A stretch of 64,000 nt of DNA. It comes from Acidobacteria bacterium UBA7540. GTDB lineage: Bacteria > Acidobacteriota > Terriglobia > UBA7540. Location: positions 1 through 64,000 of the forward strand of contig DLMI01000129.1 in assembly GCA_002478145.1 (NCBI GenBank), written 5' to 3'. A program made the translations under genes and the position numbers. The notes below the pieces were generated by a model. The model was given only the letters and a program-made list of their open reading frames with translations, ran no database searches and was not told the DNA's origin. This document shows, piece after piece, positions 1-9,600 of this stretch (the stretch's first letter is position 1; each line of letters opens with the position of its first letter).

Positions 1-3000
1 GTAATGCTGAGGACCGCGCTCCCTGTATTGCTGAGGGTGACGCTTTGAGCGCTGCTGCTGGTGCCCACCAGTTGTGCCGGGAAAGTCAATGAAGCAGGGG
101 AGAGGCTGACCATCTGTGTAGCCACGCCGGTTCCCGTGAGGCTGACGGTCTGCGTGGCAGGGCTGGCGTTATCGGTGATGGTCACAACACCGGTCTCTGC
201 GCCCACCACTGTGGGTGTGAAGGTCACGCTAAGGGTGCAACTGGCGCCCGCGGCCACGGTCGGGCCGCAGTTATTGGTCTGAGTAAAGTCGCCGCTGTTC
301 GTCCCGGCGATGGTCACGCTTGTGATGTTGAGCGTGGCGTTACCGGTGTTGGTGAGCGTTATGGGCGCGGCGGAGCTCGTCGTCCCGACAGCCTGGTTGC
401 CAAAGTTGTACGATGACGGCGAGAGGGCCACGAAAGGCCCCGGCGTAAGACTAAACTTGGTCACGAAGGCATCGTAGGGTCCGCCCCCATATGTCGGCTG
501 GTAGCTGCCCGATGTGATGGGGAAGTCCAACGAGAAAGTCCCGCCGGTAACGTAAGCGTTCCCTGAGGGGTCCAAGGAGATTCCGCGTCCCACTTCGTCT
601 AAGCTTCCACCGAGGTAGGTGGAAAAAACGAGCGAGCTTCCAGATGCATTTAGCATACTGACGAAGGCGTCGTAGAATCCGGCGTTCTTAGCTTGCGTGG
701 GGCTTACGGTTGGGAAACCGCCCCCGTAATTGTATCCCGTCACGAAAGCATGCCCGGATGAATCTACCGCAACGTCATATCCAACCTGTGTTCCGGGACC
801 GCCCAAGTAGGTCGAATAGACAAGTGCGGAGCCAGCGCCATCGAGCTTGGTAACGAAGGTGTCGTACGAGCCACCGAAGACTTGCTGGAAAGCTCCCGCC
901 GTTGTCGGGAAGTTTGTGGAAGTCGTGTACCCAGTCATATAGGCATTGGACGAACCGTCAAGGGCGATGGCATAGCCGTAATCGCTGCCGGTTCCTCCCA
1001 AGTACGTAGAGTAAATGAGCGCTGATCCGGCGGGGTTGAGCTTCGCCACGAAGGCGTCGTAGCACGGGAAGGTGTTCGGGGCTACAGCGCAGAGGCCGCC
1101 GGCGTAATTCGGTTGGAAGGCGTTTAGGGTCGGGAAATTCGCGGAGTTTGTGGCCCCGGTGACGTAGGCATCGCCGGCAGAGTCCACAGCGACTCCGTAA
1201 GCGTAATCGTCCGCGCTGCCACCAAGAAATGTTGAATAGCCGAGCTCGGCGCCTCCCGAGTTGAATTTGACGACGAAGCCGTCGTGGTCGCCACCGCCGT
1301 AGTTGGCCTGGAGGGCGCCGGGGGTGACCGGGAATTCAGGCGAGGCGGTGTAGCCCGATATATAGGCGTTGCCGGAAGAATCGACTGCGACGCCAGTCCC
1401 TATATCATCGCTACTTCCGCCCCAGTAGGTCGAGTAGATCAGGGAGGCTCCGTCTGCGCTCAGTTCGGCAACAAAAGCGTCGTACCCTCCGGCGTTCTCG
1501 GCTTGGAGCGCGTTCTTTACCGGAAAATCCGTGGAATTTGTGTACCCGGTCACATAGGCATCGCCGCTCGCATCGAGCGCAATCCCCGTCGCATAATCCT
1601 CATTACTGCCGCCGAGGTAAGTGGAATAGACCAGCGCAGTCCCGGCGGGATTCAGCTTGGTCACAAAGGCGTCAAAGCAAGCGATAGTGTCCACACCATC
1701 TGTGCAGGTGCCGCCACCGGGGGAGCTCTGAACCGGCTTGACAAGGGGAAAATCGATGGAAGCCGTGTAACCTGTCACGTAGGCATTTCCGGAAGGGTCC
1801 ACTGCAATGGCATTGGCATAATCCATATCGCTCCCGCCGAGATAGGTGGAGTAGCTGAGGACGGGATCGATGATCAGGGGCCGAGTCCTGTCGTAGGGTG
1901 CGATTTCAAAGGTTACTTCGCCGTCCGACTTGAGGACGTAGTAGGCGTCAATCGATTTTGGATTTTGGATTTCGGATTTTGGATTGGCGGATGTCCGTTG
2001 TCCGTTGTCCGGAGACATGCAGTCCAGTGCGCCCTCGCTTTCGCCTGTCAACTGTGAACTGTTCCGCCTCAGGCGGATTGACTGTTCTTGGTACACCACC
2101 GGCTTGTGAAACCGCGCCTCCCCGCCCTCGGCGGTCACAATCAGGTCGCCATTCGCCGCGATGCGCAGGGACGAAGAGATTTTGGATTTTCGATTTCGGA
2201 TTTTGGATTGGGTGCTGTCCGTCGTTCGTGGTACGTGGTCCGTTACCCCTGATCCCGCCCTGCGGGCACGACTGGCCACGGACGGTTGACTGCTGCCTGC
2301 TGCTTTCTGCCTACTGCTTACTTGCCCGCCGGCGTCGATTGCCAGTGCGATTGCGCCGGGGTCGGCCCCAGGGGCCACGACAAAGTCATACTCCAACTGC
2401 CCACCCTGCTTGCCGTAATAGACCAGATCTACCCCTGGATAGATATTCTCGTACCGCACCCTGCCATAAGTTGGCACGTTGGTGCGCCACTTCTTAGGAT
2501 CATTGCCAATCAGGTAGTTGCTCTTGCCGGGTAATTCATTTACGCCGATGACCTTGGCAGCAGGGTTCGCGCGAAGCAGCTTTAGGCAGAGAAAAGAAGG
2601 GGGCTGGGGACTGGGGACTGGAAATGGCAGTGACGAGTGCGGCGTGACAAGGGACGCGCTACGATCCCCCTCCCTTGTTTCATGCAACTGACCACGGACT
2701 ACGGACAACTGACGTCTTTCCTCTTCTGACTTATGACTTCTGCGTTCTGGCTCCTGCCTTCCGGCTCCTGACTTCCGCAGTGCTACCACCGCTTCATCCT
2801 CCGCAAGGAAGAGCGTGTACCCCGGTCCTCGCGAGAGGAACTTCACGCGCGGGTCGGCTTGACCTAGGTTGGGCTCAAAACTCAGCAGGAGTTTGGCATG
2901 GGCAATCCGGGCGTGGCCAACTGGTTCGGCGGCGACGAGGACGCGGTTGGGGTCATCCTTAACGCGGGCGACAAAGATAAGGAATAAGCCGAACGTGAAT

Positions 3001-3041
3001 ACGCTGGCGCGACGGAGAGTGACGAGCGCAAAGAGGGACAT
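1..3041 (-). CDS. SBBP-repeat beta-propeller secreted protein (3' end outside window)
   Basis: The frame is open from an ATG at 3041 to the left edge, with GGAGGAG just upstream as ribosome binding site. After a hydrophobic N-terminus comes a domain with FEPNLGQADPRVKFLSRGPG and YENIYPGVDLVYYG, as in the N-terminal domain of acidobacterial SBBP proteins. Seven blades follow, each with a YSTYLGG-type strand and a VDPSGNAYVTGYT-type strand; the blade starts lie near 1845, 1622, 1425, 1230, 1003, 810 and 617, enough for one complete seven-bladed propeller. The last part, near positions 1-450, reads QSVTLSNTGSAVLSIT, a choice-of-anchor/ASPM-SPD-2-Hydin-like Ig fold. The role is probably cell-surface or secreted binding; no catalytic motif is visible. 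The N-terminal domain is interrupted in frame by several heptamer-repeat blocks (see 1954-2773). The reading was made by hand from the minus strand. Confidence 0.85.
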   Translation of the reverse strand, partial: MSLFALVTLRRASVFTFGLFLIFVARVKDDPNRVLVAAEPVGHARIAHAKLLLSFEPNLGQADPRVKFLSRGPGYTLFLAEDEAVVALRKSGAGRQEPERRSHKSEEERRQLSVVRGQLHETREGDRSASLVTPHSSLPFPVPSPQPPSFLCLKLLRANPAAKVIGVNELPGKSNYLIGNDPKKWRTNVPTYGRVRYENIYPGVDLVYYGKQGGQLEYDFVVAPGADPGAIALAIDAGGQVSSRQKAAGSSQPSVASRARRAGSGVTDHVPRTTDSTQSKIRNRKSKISSSLRIAANGDLIVTAEGGEARFHKPVVYQEQSIRLRRNSSQLTGESEGALDCMSPDNGQRTSANPKSEIQNPKSIDAYYVLKSDGEVTFEIAPYDRTRPLIIDPVLSYSTYLGGSDMDYANAIAVDPSGNAYVTGYTASIDFPLVKPVQSSPGGGTCTDGVDTIACFDAFVTKLNPAGTALVYSTYLGGSNEDYATGIALDASGDAYVTGYTNSTDFPVKNALQAENAGGYDAFVAELSADGASLIYSTYWGGSSDDIGTGVAVDSSGNAYISGYTASPEFPVTPGALQANYGGGDHDGFVVKFNSGGAELGYSTFLGGSADDYAYGVAVDSAGDAYVTGATNSANFPTLNAFQPNYAGGLCAVAPNTFPCYDAFVAKLNPAGSALIYSTYLGGTGSDYGYAIALDGSSNAYMTGYTTSTNFPTTAGAFQQVFGGSYDTFVTKLDGAGSALVYSTYLGGPGTQVGYDVAVDSSGHAFVTGYNYGGGFPTVSPTQAKNAGFYDAFVSMLNASGSSLVFSTYLGGSLDEVGRGISLDPSGNAYVTGGTFSLDFPITSGSYQPTYGGGPYDAFVTKFSLTPGPFVALSPSSYNFGNQAVGTTSSAAPITLTNTGNATLNITSVTIAGTNSGDFTQTNNCGPTVAAGASCTLSVTFTPTVVGAETGVVTITDNASPATQTVSLTGTGVATQMVSLSPASLTFPAQLVGTSSSAQSVTLSNTGSAVLSI
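1954..2067. repeat. Heptamer arrays, block I, inside the SBBP gene
   Basis: Three short arrays with a 7-bp period: GATTTTG-type units at 1954-1987, GTCCGTT-type units at 1993-2013 and GTCAACT-type units at 2047-2067. All are translated in the minus-strand frame, giving stretches such as NPKSEIQNPKS, between the conserved strands of the N-terminal domain. Confidence 0.85.
2178..2322. repeat. Heptamer arrays, block II, inside the SBBP gene
   Basis: GATTTTG-type units at 2178-2211 match 1954-1987 over 34 bases with one mismatch. They are followed by GTCCGTC-type units at 2217-2244 and five GCCTGCT-type units at 2288-2322. The order GATTTTG then GTCCGTT is the same as in block I, so one block may be a diverged copy of the other. 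The whole block is read through in frame. Confidence 0.85.
2599..2773. repeat. Heptamer arrays, block III, inside the SBBP gene
   Basis: GGGGACT units at 2599-2619 (CCCCAGT on the other strand), CTACGGA/CAACTGA units at 2685-2712 and seven TCTGACT-like units at 2725-2773. The encoded segment is charged and low in complexity. It sits between two well-conserved parts of the N-terminal domain. Confidence 0.85.
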
Positions 3042-3257
3042 TGGCTTCTCCTCCCATGCCAAGGGAACCCGGAGTAAAACTGAATCTCACATTCACCTAC
3101 TCCCTGTTCCCTCAACTTCCGATGCCACCGGAACCGGGGTCAAACTGAACCGGTGAATCTTTCTTTCCTCTGCTTATCGGCAGCGGAGCATTGGCGGATG
3201 AGGAGTTTCTTATCTGGGTGCGGAAAAAAAGTATCGGTATGTCATTGGGAGCAGAGA

Positions 3258-3299
3258 AGTCAGGAGGCAGGATTCAGGAGTCAGGTAACAGGTATCGGG
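3258..3299. repeat. Heptamer array NNNCAGG
   Basis: Six units with a 7-bp period sharing CAGG (for example AGTCAGG, AGGCAGG, ATTCAGG), ending 43 bases before the nested palindrome. The array at 34601-34656 has the same unit type and also lies next to a copy of the palindrome's end sequence. Confidence 0.8.
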
Positions 3300-3342
3300 G
3301 ACGAGTCGAAGACGATTACCTTGAAAGCGGGGCAGTTAGCCA

Positions 3343-3557
3343 GCATTTCTCACCACATTTGGACGTTCTTAGTGGGCTGCCGGAAGGGCGGGGCTTCAGC
3401 CCCGACGGAATCGCGGCTCCCGCCCTCTGTTGGTCCCGTGCCCCGCGCAGTCCCGCGCCTGCGGGACTGCGCGGGGCACGGGACACAGGAATAATCAGGA
3501 AGGCCTTGTAACGGCGGGGCTGAAGCCCCGCCCTTCCAGACCCGTGGTGAGAAATGC
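3343..3557. repeat. 215-bp nested palindromic element
   Basis: Three nested inverted repeats share one centre. The outer arms are GCATTTCTCACCAC at 3343-3356 and its complement at 3544-3557. The middle arms are 23 bases, perfect, at 3382-3404 and 3515-3537. The inner stem is 24 bp, perfect, at 3433-3456 and 3461-3484, with a 4-base loop. The middle arms contain CGGGGCTTCAGCCCCG, itself a hairpin. The right end (3531-3557) recurs as a half copy at 34669-34695. This fits a REP/BIME- or MITE-like element; no transposase is encoded. Confidence 0.85.
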
Positions 3558-3633
3558 AGGTTAGAAGATCCGCCCCATCTTGAACTTCGGAATTCGGGTT
3601 CAACGCACTTCTGTTACAGGAAAGCAACCCCTC

Positions 3634-5232
3634 CTAAGATTTGCTGCCGTGCACAGGAGGGTGATGTTCGTGCTCGGTAATCTGCGGAAGCTTGGAGACG
3701 TCCCATCCGCCGCCCAGCGCTTTGATGAGAAGCACGCTGGAAGTCATTCGGCGCGTCAGGAGATCGACAGCGGCGCGCTCGTTGCTCAGGGCGGCGCTCT
3801 GCGCCGTAATGACCTCAAGATAAGTCACCAGTCCGCCCTTGTAACGGGTGGTGGAAAGAGCCAGTGAGAGTTCGGCTGACTGCACGGCCTGACTCTGCTT
3901 CTTGCTTTCCTCATCGAGAATGCGCAGCCCTGCCAGGTTATCCTCGACCTCCTGGAAGGCGGTGAGGACGTTCTGGCGATAAGAAGCCACGTTCGCATCG
4001 TAAGCGGCCCAGGCTTGGTCCGTGTAGGCATGGCGGCGGCCGGCATCGTAAAGCGTTTCCAGCAACGTCGGGCCCACGGCAAAAAAGCGGCTGGGCCAGG
4101 CAAACCAGTTGACGATCGAGGACCCTTCGAGGCCAGCCGCGGCGCTGAGAGTGAGCGTGGGGTAATAGGCCGTTTTGGCCACCCCGATTTCGGCGTTGGC
4201 GGCGGCCATGCGCCGTTCCGCCGCGGCGATGTCGGGCCGGCGCTGCAACAAATCGGAGGGGACTCCCGCCGGGATCTTGGGCGGGGGCATATCCAGCGGC
4301 GAGACGGGGATCGAGAAGGTCGATGCGGGCTGGCCTACGAGCGCGGCAATGGCATGTTCGAATTGGGCACGCTGCACTCCCACGTCGATGGCCTGTGCCT
4401 GGGTGGTTTCAAGCTGCGTCGCCGCTTGCGCCACTTCCACTTTGGCCGCCAGCCCGCCGTTATACCGGTTGGTGGTGAGGTCCAGAGCTTTCTGGTAGGC
4501 GACCACAGTGGAGTCAAGCAACTGCTTCTGCGCATCCAGCCCACGTAGCGCAAAGTAGTCGGCAGCCAGCTCCGCGTGAATACTCAGCCGGGCGGTTTCC
4601 AAATCTGCCGCGCTGGCCAGGGCGCTGGCCGTGGCAGCTTGAACCGTGAGATGGATTCGTCCCCAGGCGTCCACCTCATAGGAAAGGTCGAAGGGCAATA
4701 CGAAATCCCCCTGCGTTTGGCCATATTGGGGGCCGGCGTTGGGAGCGTTCTTGGAAAGTTGTTCCCCGGTAATGTTGGGACCGGCGCTGACCGTCGGATA
4801 CAAGCCCGACCGATTGATACGAATCAGGTCACGCGCCTGGCGAAACTGCGCTTCTGCGACCTTCAGGTTTTGGTTCGAGACGTCGACACGCTCCTCAAGG
4901 GCATTCAACTGCGGATCGTTGAAGATTTCCCACCACTTTCCGCGAATCACCTGGTCCTGAGGCTGGGACGCTTTCCATTCACTTTGCGGCCCGGCCGCAC
5001 TGGGCGCAAGCTCCTTGTAGGCGGGTGGCGTCGGAACCGGGGGCTTTGCGTACTTGGGGCCGGGGGTGCAGGCGCTGGCAAAGAACAGTAGGCAGAAGGC
5101 AGATAGCAGCAGGCAGGTGGGTAATACGAAGTCAAAAGGCAAAGCGCAAAAGGCAAAAGGCAAGAACGGCCGGCTTTGACTTTTGCACTTTGCCTTTTGC
5201 CTTTTGACCTTCATTTCTGCGCACCTGCCCAT
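3634..5232 (-). CDS. Efflux outer-membrane lipoprotein, NodT/TolC family
   Basis: Outer-membrane channel of an RND tripartite pump, 532 residues from the chosen ATG at 5232, which has GGAAG seven bases upstream. A TTG at 5271, a GTG at 5259 overlapping the MFP stop, or an ATG at 5214 are alternatives. A basic N-terminus and hydrophobic stretch end at FFASAC, giving a lipobox with Cys55. Two OEP repeats follow, with the family signatures SYEVDAWGRIH and RRPDIAAAERRMAAANAEIG. It is the last gene of the efflux operon and overlaps or abuts the MFP gene. The signal peptide is unusual: its DNA consists of heptamer repeats (5087-5114 and 5131-5208). The transported substrate cannot be told from sequence. 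Confidence 0.93.
   Translation of the reverse strand: MGRCAEMKVKRQKAKCKSQSRPFLPFAFCALPFDFVLPTCLLLSAFCLLFFASACTPGPKYAKPPVPTPPAYKELAPSAAGPQSEWKASQPQDQVIRGKWWEIFNDPQLNALEERVDVSNQNLKVAEAQFRQARDLIRINRSGLYPTVSAGPNITGEQLSKNAPNAGPQYGQTQGDFVLPFDLSYEVDAWGRIHLTVQAATASALASAADLETARLSIHAELAADYFALRGLDAQKQLLDSTVVAYQKALDLTTNRYNGGLAAKVEVAQAATQLETTQAQAIDVGVQRAQFEHAIAALVGQPASTFSIPVSPLDMPPPKIPAGVPSDLLQRRPDIAAAERRMAAANAEIGVAKTAYYPTLTLSAAAGLEGSSIVNWFAWPSRFFAVGPTLLETLYDAGRRHAYTDQAWAAYDANVASYRQNVLTAFQEVEDNLAGLRILDEESKKQSQAVQSAELSLALSTTRYKGGLVTYLEVITAQSAALSNERAAVDLLTRRMTSSVLLIKALGGGWDVSKLPQITEHEHHPPVHGSKS
5087..5208. repeat. Heptamer arrays forming the OMP signal-peptide coding region
   Basis: Four AGNNGGC-type units at 5087-5114, then inverted arrays of AAAAGGC-type units at 5131-5161 and 5175-5208 that can pair across a short GC-rich centre. 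In the minus-strand frame they encode FLPFAFCALPFDF and LLLSAFCLL, most of the hydrophobic core of the lipoprotein signal. Confidence 0.85.
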
Positions 5233-5255
5233 ATGCCACTTCCGTGCAGTTCGTG

Positions 5256-6488
5256 TCACTCCCCGCCCCAAGAACCCGCGCCCGGGGTAGCGCTGCGAAC
5301 TTCCTGACCTTCCACCAAAGAATCCGGCGGATTCGTAATCAGCTTCTCGCTTCCGTCGAGGCCCGATACCACTTCAACTTCCGTCCCGAAGTCCCGGCCC
5401 AGGGTTATAGGAATCAGGGCAGCGTGGCCGTTGCGGACCACCCCGACGCGCAAGCCTTCGGAACGAAAAATCAGACAGGTGACCGGGATGACGACCGTCG
5501 AAGTGGCAGAGGGAAGCTTCAAATGGACTTCGGCGTAAGCCCCGGGCAGGATTTCGCCCGTGGGGTTGGCGACGTCCACCTCCGCAAGCAGGGTGCGGGA
5601 CGCCTGATCAATCGCCTCGGAGGTCCGCACCAGTTTGCCGGGAAAGCGGCGCCCGGGAAACTGCGGCATCGTTAAATAGGACTGGACGCCCGGGACCGCC
5701 GCGGGGGAGTAAGTTTGCGGCACATTCACGTAGACGCGCAGGGTGTTGATGGCCGCCACATGAAACAATTCCTTGGCGCCGCTGCCGCTTCCAGAACCAA
5801 TGAGCTGTCCGATATCGGTATTGCGCGCCGTGAGCACCCCGTCGAAAGGCGCATAAACCTTTTCAAAGGATTGTAGTTGTTCCAGACGCTTCACGTTGTC
5901 CGCGGCGGAGTCCACCATGGCCTTTTTGGCGTGAGCGTCACCCACAGCGTTATCAACATCCTGCTTGGCCACGGAATCGCTCTTCAGCAGGAACTCATAG
6001 CGGGCGGCGGTGGTCTGCGCCAGATCGTAGTTGGCCTTGGCCGTTGCCAGTTCTGCCCGCGCCTGCTGGAGTTGCTGATCCAGTTCGGGCGTATCGATGT
6101 CCGCCAGAAGCTGGCCGTCCTTTACCCTGCCGCCGATGTCCACGTACCAGCGCTTCAGATAGCCGCTCGTACGCGCATAAATCGGCGCGTCGATGAAGGC
6201 CTGGATGTTCCCTGGCAATACGATTTCTTCCCGCGGCGCGCCTCGCTTGGATTGAGCCAGCGAAACCGCGGGCACGGCGAGATCGCGCGTGTCGGCTTTC
6301 ACGTCGGCAGCGGCGCGGGCACGAGTGGTAATGCCCCTGTAAACGACGGCGCCCGCGACAATTAAGAGAACCGCCAGCCCGAAGATGACTTTGCCCGCCC
6401 CGGATGACGGGGGCCTTTGGCCCGGCAGGCCAGGACCCGCGTTCTGCCCGTCGGGGCTCTCAATGTCGAAACTTTCCTCAACGCTCAT
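5256..6488 (-). CDS. RND efflux periplasmic adaptor (MFP, HlyD/AcrA family)
   Basis: Periplasmic adaptor joining the inner-membrane pump to the outer-membrane channel, 410 residues, normal for the family. The ATG at 6488 has GGAGG close upstream. One N-terminal membrane segment lies near residues 34-54. A barrel-sandwich half contains APIYARTSGYLKRWYVDIG, then a helical hairpin (about residues 130-205), then the returning half VYAPFDGVLTARNTDIG. Beta-barrel and membrane-proximal domains follow. It sits between the pump gene upstream and the OMP gene downstream, whose possible start codons overlap its stop. Confidence 0.95.
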   Translation of the reverse strand: MSVEESFDIESPDGQNAGPGLPGQRPPSSGAGKVIFGLAVLLIVAGAVVYRGITTRARAAADVKADTRDLAVPAVSLAQSKRGAPREEIVLPGNIQAFIDAPIYARTSGYLKRWYVDIGGRVKDGQLLADIDTPELDQQLQQARAELATAKANYDLAQTTAARYEFLLKSDSVAKQDVDNAVGDAHAKKAMVDSAADNVKRLEQLQSFEKVYAPFDGVLTARNTDIGQLIGSGSGSGAKELFHVAAINTLRVYVNVPQTYSPAAVPGVQSYLTMPQFPGRRFPGKLVRTSEAIDQASRTLLAEVDVANPTGEILPGAYAEVHLKLPSATSTVVIPVTCLIFRSEGLRVGVVRNGHAALIPITLGRDFGTEVEVVSGLDGSEKLITNPPDSLVEGQEVRSATPGAGSWGGE

Positions 6489-6499
6489 TACGTCCTCCA

Positions 6500-6640
6500 G
6501 GATCGGGTGATCGGAAGATCGGGAGATCGGGCGAACAAAAACCTACGCGTCTGCAAGATGTTTCCTGCTCGTCCGATCACTCGGCCAACCGATCTCCCGA
6601 TCATCCGATCTGTTCACCCGATCTTCCGATCACCCGATCC
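6500..6640. repeat. Inverted octamer arrays between pump and adaptor genes
   Basis: GATCGGNN units with an 8-bp period at 6500-6532 are mirrored by complementary units at about 6588-6640. The outermost 24 bases (6500-6523 and 6617-6640) pair perfectly. The TGA stop of the pump gene lies within the right arm. In the mRNA this would form a long stem between the two operon genes, which could lower downstream expression or protect RNA ends; that effect is inferred. Confidence 0.85.
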
Positions 6641-9600
6641 TTCTTCTGCCGTGCACAACGCTGAACACGGTGGGAACAAAGAACAGCGTCGCCACCGTGG
6701 CAAACAGCAGGCCGCCGATCACCGCCCGGCCCAGTGGGGCATTTTGCTCGCCGCCCTCACCCAGGCTCAGAGCCATGGGTACCATACCGATAATCATGGC
6801 CAGCGCCGTCATGATGACGGGGCGAAAACGAGTGAACCCGGCGTCCAGTGCCGCCCCCGTGGCATTGACGCCTTCTTGCAATTTTTCCTTGGCAAAACTC
6901 ACCACCAGAATGCTGTTGGACGTGGCGACACCCACGCACATGATGGCGCCGATCATGGCCGGCACGCTGAAGGTGGTGTGAGTGGCGAACAGGAACCAGA
7001 GGATCCCCGCCAGCCCCGCCGGCAAGGCGGAAATAATGATCAGCGGGTCCAGCCAGGATTGGAAATTCACCACGATCAAGAGATAAACCAGCACAATCGA
7101 GAAGACTAGCCCGGCCAGCAGTCCCGAGAAGGACGAGCGCATGGTCTCAATCTGCCCGCGCACAATGGTCCGCGAACCGCGCGGCAGATCCTTCTGGCTC
7201 TCACCCACCATGCGGTCGAGGTCGCGAGCCACACCGCCCAGGTCTCTTCCCTGCACGGCGCCATAAATATTGACCACGGGCTGAACGTTGTAATGCGAGA
7301 CTGCGGCCAGCGATGCGCCGCGGCTGATGGAGGCGAGGTTCCCGAGGATTTGCGGGGGAGCGCCGGCGGAGCTCGTAATGGGAATGTTTTGCAGATCCTG
7401 GAGCGCTTCCACCCGGTATTGCGGCGTTTGAGTTGTGACACTGTAGCTGACGCCGGTCCGCGGGTCCAACCAGAAGGAGGGAGAAGTCTGGAAGCTCCCA
7501 CTTAGGGAAACCAGAATGTCGCTGGCGACGTTGCTGGTCGTAAAGCCCACCTGCGCCGACCGGGTACGGTCAATGTCAACCTGGAGCCGGGGCAGGTTGA
7601 AAGGTTCCTGAATGCGCAAGTCAACCGCGCCGGGAATGTATTTGAGTTTACGCATCAGCCCCTCGGCGAATCGCCGATTGGCGGTCAGGTCTTGGCCCAC
7701 CACCTGGACATTGATGGGCGCCGGGAGGCCGAAATTCAGAATCTGGCTGACCATGTCCGAGGGCAGGACGTAAAACGTCACGCCAGGGTATTCCTGAGCC
7801 AATTTGAGCCGCAGCCTGCGGAGGTACTCCGCCGTGGGGTGATGGTCTTCCGACAGCGCGACCATAATGTCAGCATCCCCGGTGCCGATGGGAGCCGAGT
7901 TGCTGTAAACGAGATTCACGCCGCTGTAGGGCAACCCGATGTTATCGATAATGCTGGTGACTTCCTGGGGAGGGATCTCTTGCCGAATTGAATTCTCGAC
8001 GAAATCGCAAAGCCGCGCCGTCTCCTCGATGCGCGTGCCGGTGGGAGCCCGCAGGTGCAGGGTGAACTGACCACTGTCAACCTTGGGGAAAAAGTCCTGG
8101 CCAATCAAGGGAATCAGCAAAAACGAAGCCGCGGCGGCGCCTAAGACCCCCAGTGCGAGCCAGGCAGGATGGCGCAGGCAAGTCCCTAGCCAACCCTTGT
8201 ACCTCCCCCGCAGCCCTTCGAAAAGGTGCTCAAATCTTATTTGCAGTCGCGCCAAAAAGTGGCGCTGGGCCTCGGCTTCCAGATTCTGGGCGTCGTGCTC
8301 GTGGCCGCGGAGCAGGTATCGCGCCATGGTCGGCACCAAGGTCCGGGACAGGAGGTAAGACGCCAACATGGCGAAGCTTACCGCTTCCGCCAGGGGGATA
8401 AAGAGGTGCCGGGCAACCCCGGTCAGGAAAAACATGGGCACGAAAACAATGCAGATGGCGAGGGTCGAGACAAAGGCCGGAACGGCAATCTGCGACGCGC
8501 CATCCAAAATCGCCACCAGGATTTGTTTATTCATGGCGATGTTGCGGTTGATGTTTTCGACTTCAACCGTGGCGTCGTCCACCAGAATCCCCACCGCCAA
8601 AGCGAAGCCTCCTAGCGTCATGATGTTGATGGTTTCCCCGAGCGCACTGAGCACGACCAGGGAGGTTAGGATGGAAAGCGGGATGGAGACCGCGATAATG
8701 ATGGTGCTCCGCCAGCTCCCTAAGAACAGCAGAATCATCGCCGCGGTAAGGAGAGCGGCAATAAGCGCCTCCCTCACTACACCTTTAATGGCGGCCCGCA
8801 CAAAGATGGACTGGTCATTGAGGTAGTGGAGTTGCAATTGCGGCGGCAAACCCTTCTGAATGACCGGCAGCTCCGCTTTGATTCGGGAGATGATATCCAG
8901 AGTCGAGGCATTCCCGGTTTTCATCGCCGTCATCAATGCCGCCCGTTGGCCGTTAACGCGCACGATGTTGGTCTGGGGCGGGAAGCCATCGCGCACATAG
9001 GCGACGTCGCGAACATAAATGACCGTGCCACCGGAGGTTTTTACCGGCAAATCGTTGAGTTCTGCCGTCGTCCGCGGGCTGGCGTTGGTCTCAACGTCAT
9101 ACTCATAGCGGCCGATTTTGGAAGTCCCGGAAGGAAGAATCAGGTTCTGGGCGCTGATGGCATTCACGACGTCGACGGGCGAAAGTCCCTTGGATTGCAT
9201 GGCGGCAGTGTTAAGGTCCACCTGCACTTGACGTTGCTTTCCCCCGTAGGGCCATGGTATGGCGGCGCCTTCCACGTCGGCCAGTTGGACGCGGATGAAG
9301 TTCGCGCCCAAGTCAAACAACCGCTGCTCAGAAAGCCCTTGCCCGGAAAGTCCCAATTGCAGAATGGGCACCGTGGATGCACTGTACTGCATAATAAACG
9401 GAGGGGTGGTGCCGGGCGGGAATTGCCGAAGCTGTGTCTGCGACATTGCCGTCACCTGGCTCATCGCCATGGCAATGTTGGCGCCCGGCTGGAAGAAAAT
9501 CTTGATGACGGCGATGCCATTCAGCGATTCGGACTCGATGTGCTCAATGTCATTCACCGTCAAGGTCAGGGAACGTTGATTGATAACCGCGATTCGGTTC

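Larger units (their letters stand above)
3042..3633. other. Gene-free stretch rich in palindromes
   Basis: No credible gene is seen. The stretch lies upstream of the SBBP gene and downstream of the efflux outer-membrane gene. It holds a heptamer array (3258-3299) and a 215-bp nested palindrome (3343-3557). The short open frames here read through the palindromes and look like chance. Confidence 0.7.

Noticed and set aside
1284..2057. Plus-strand frame of 257 codons
   Set aside because: It is the complement of the SBBP blades; the repeated sequence comes from the propeller repeats on the minus strand.
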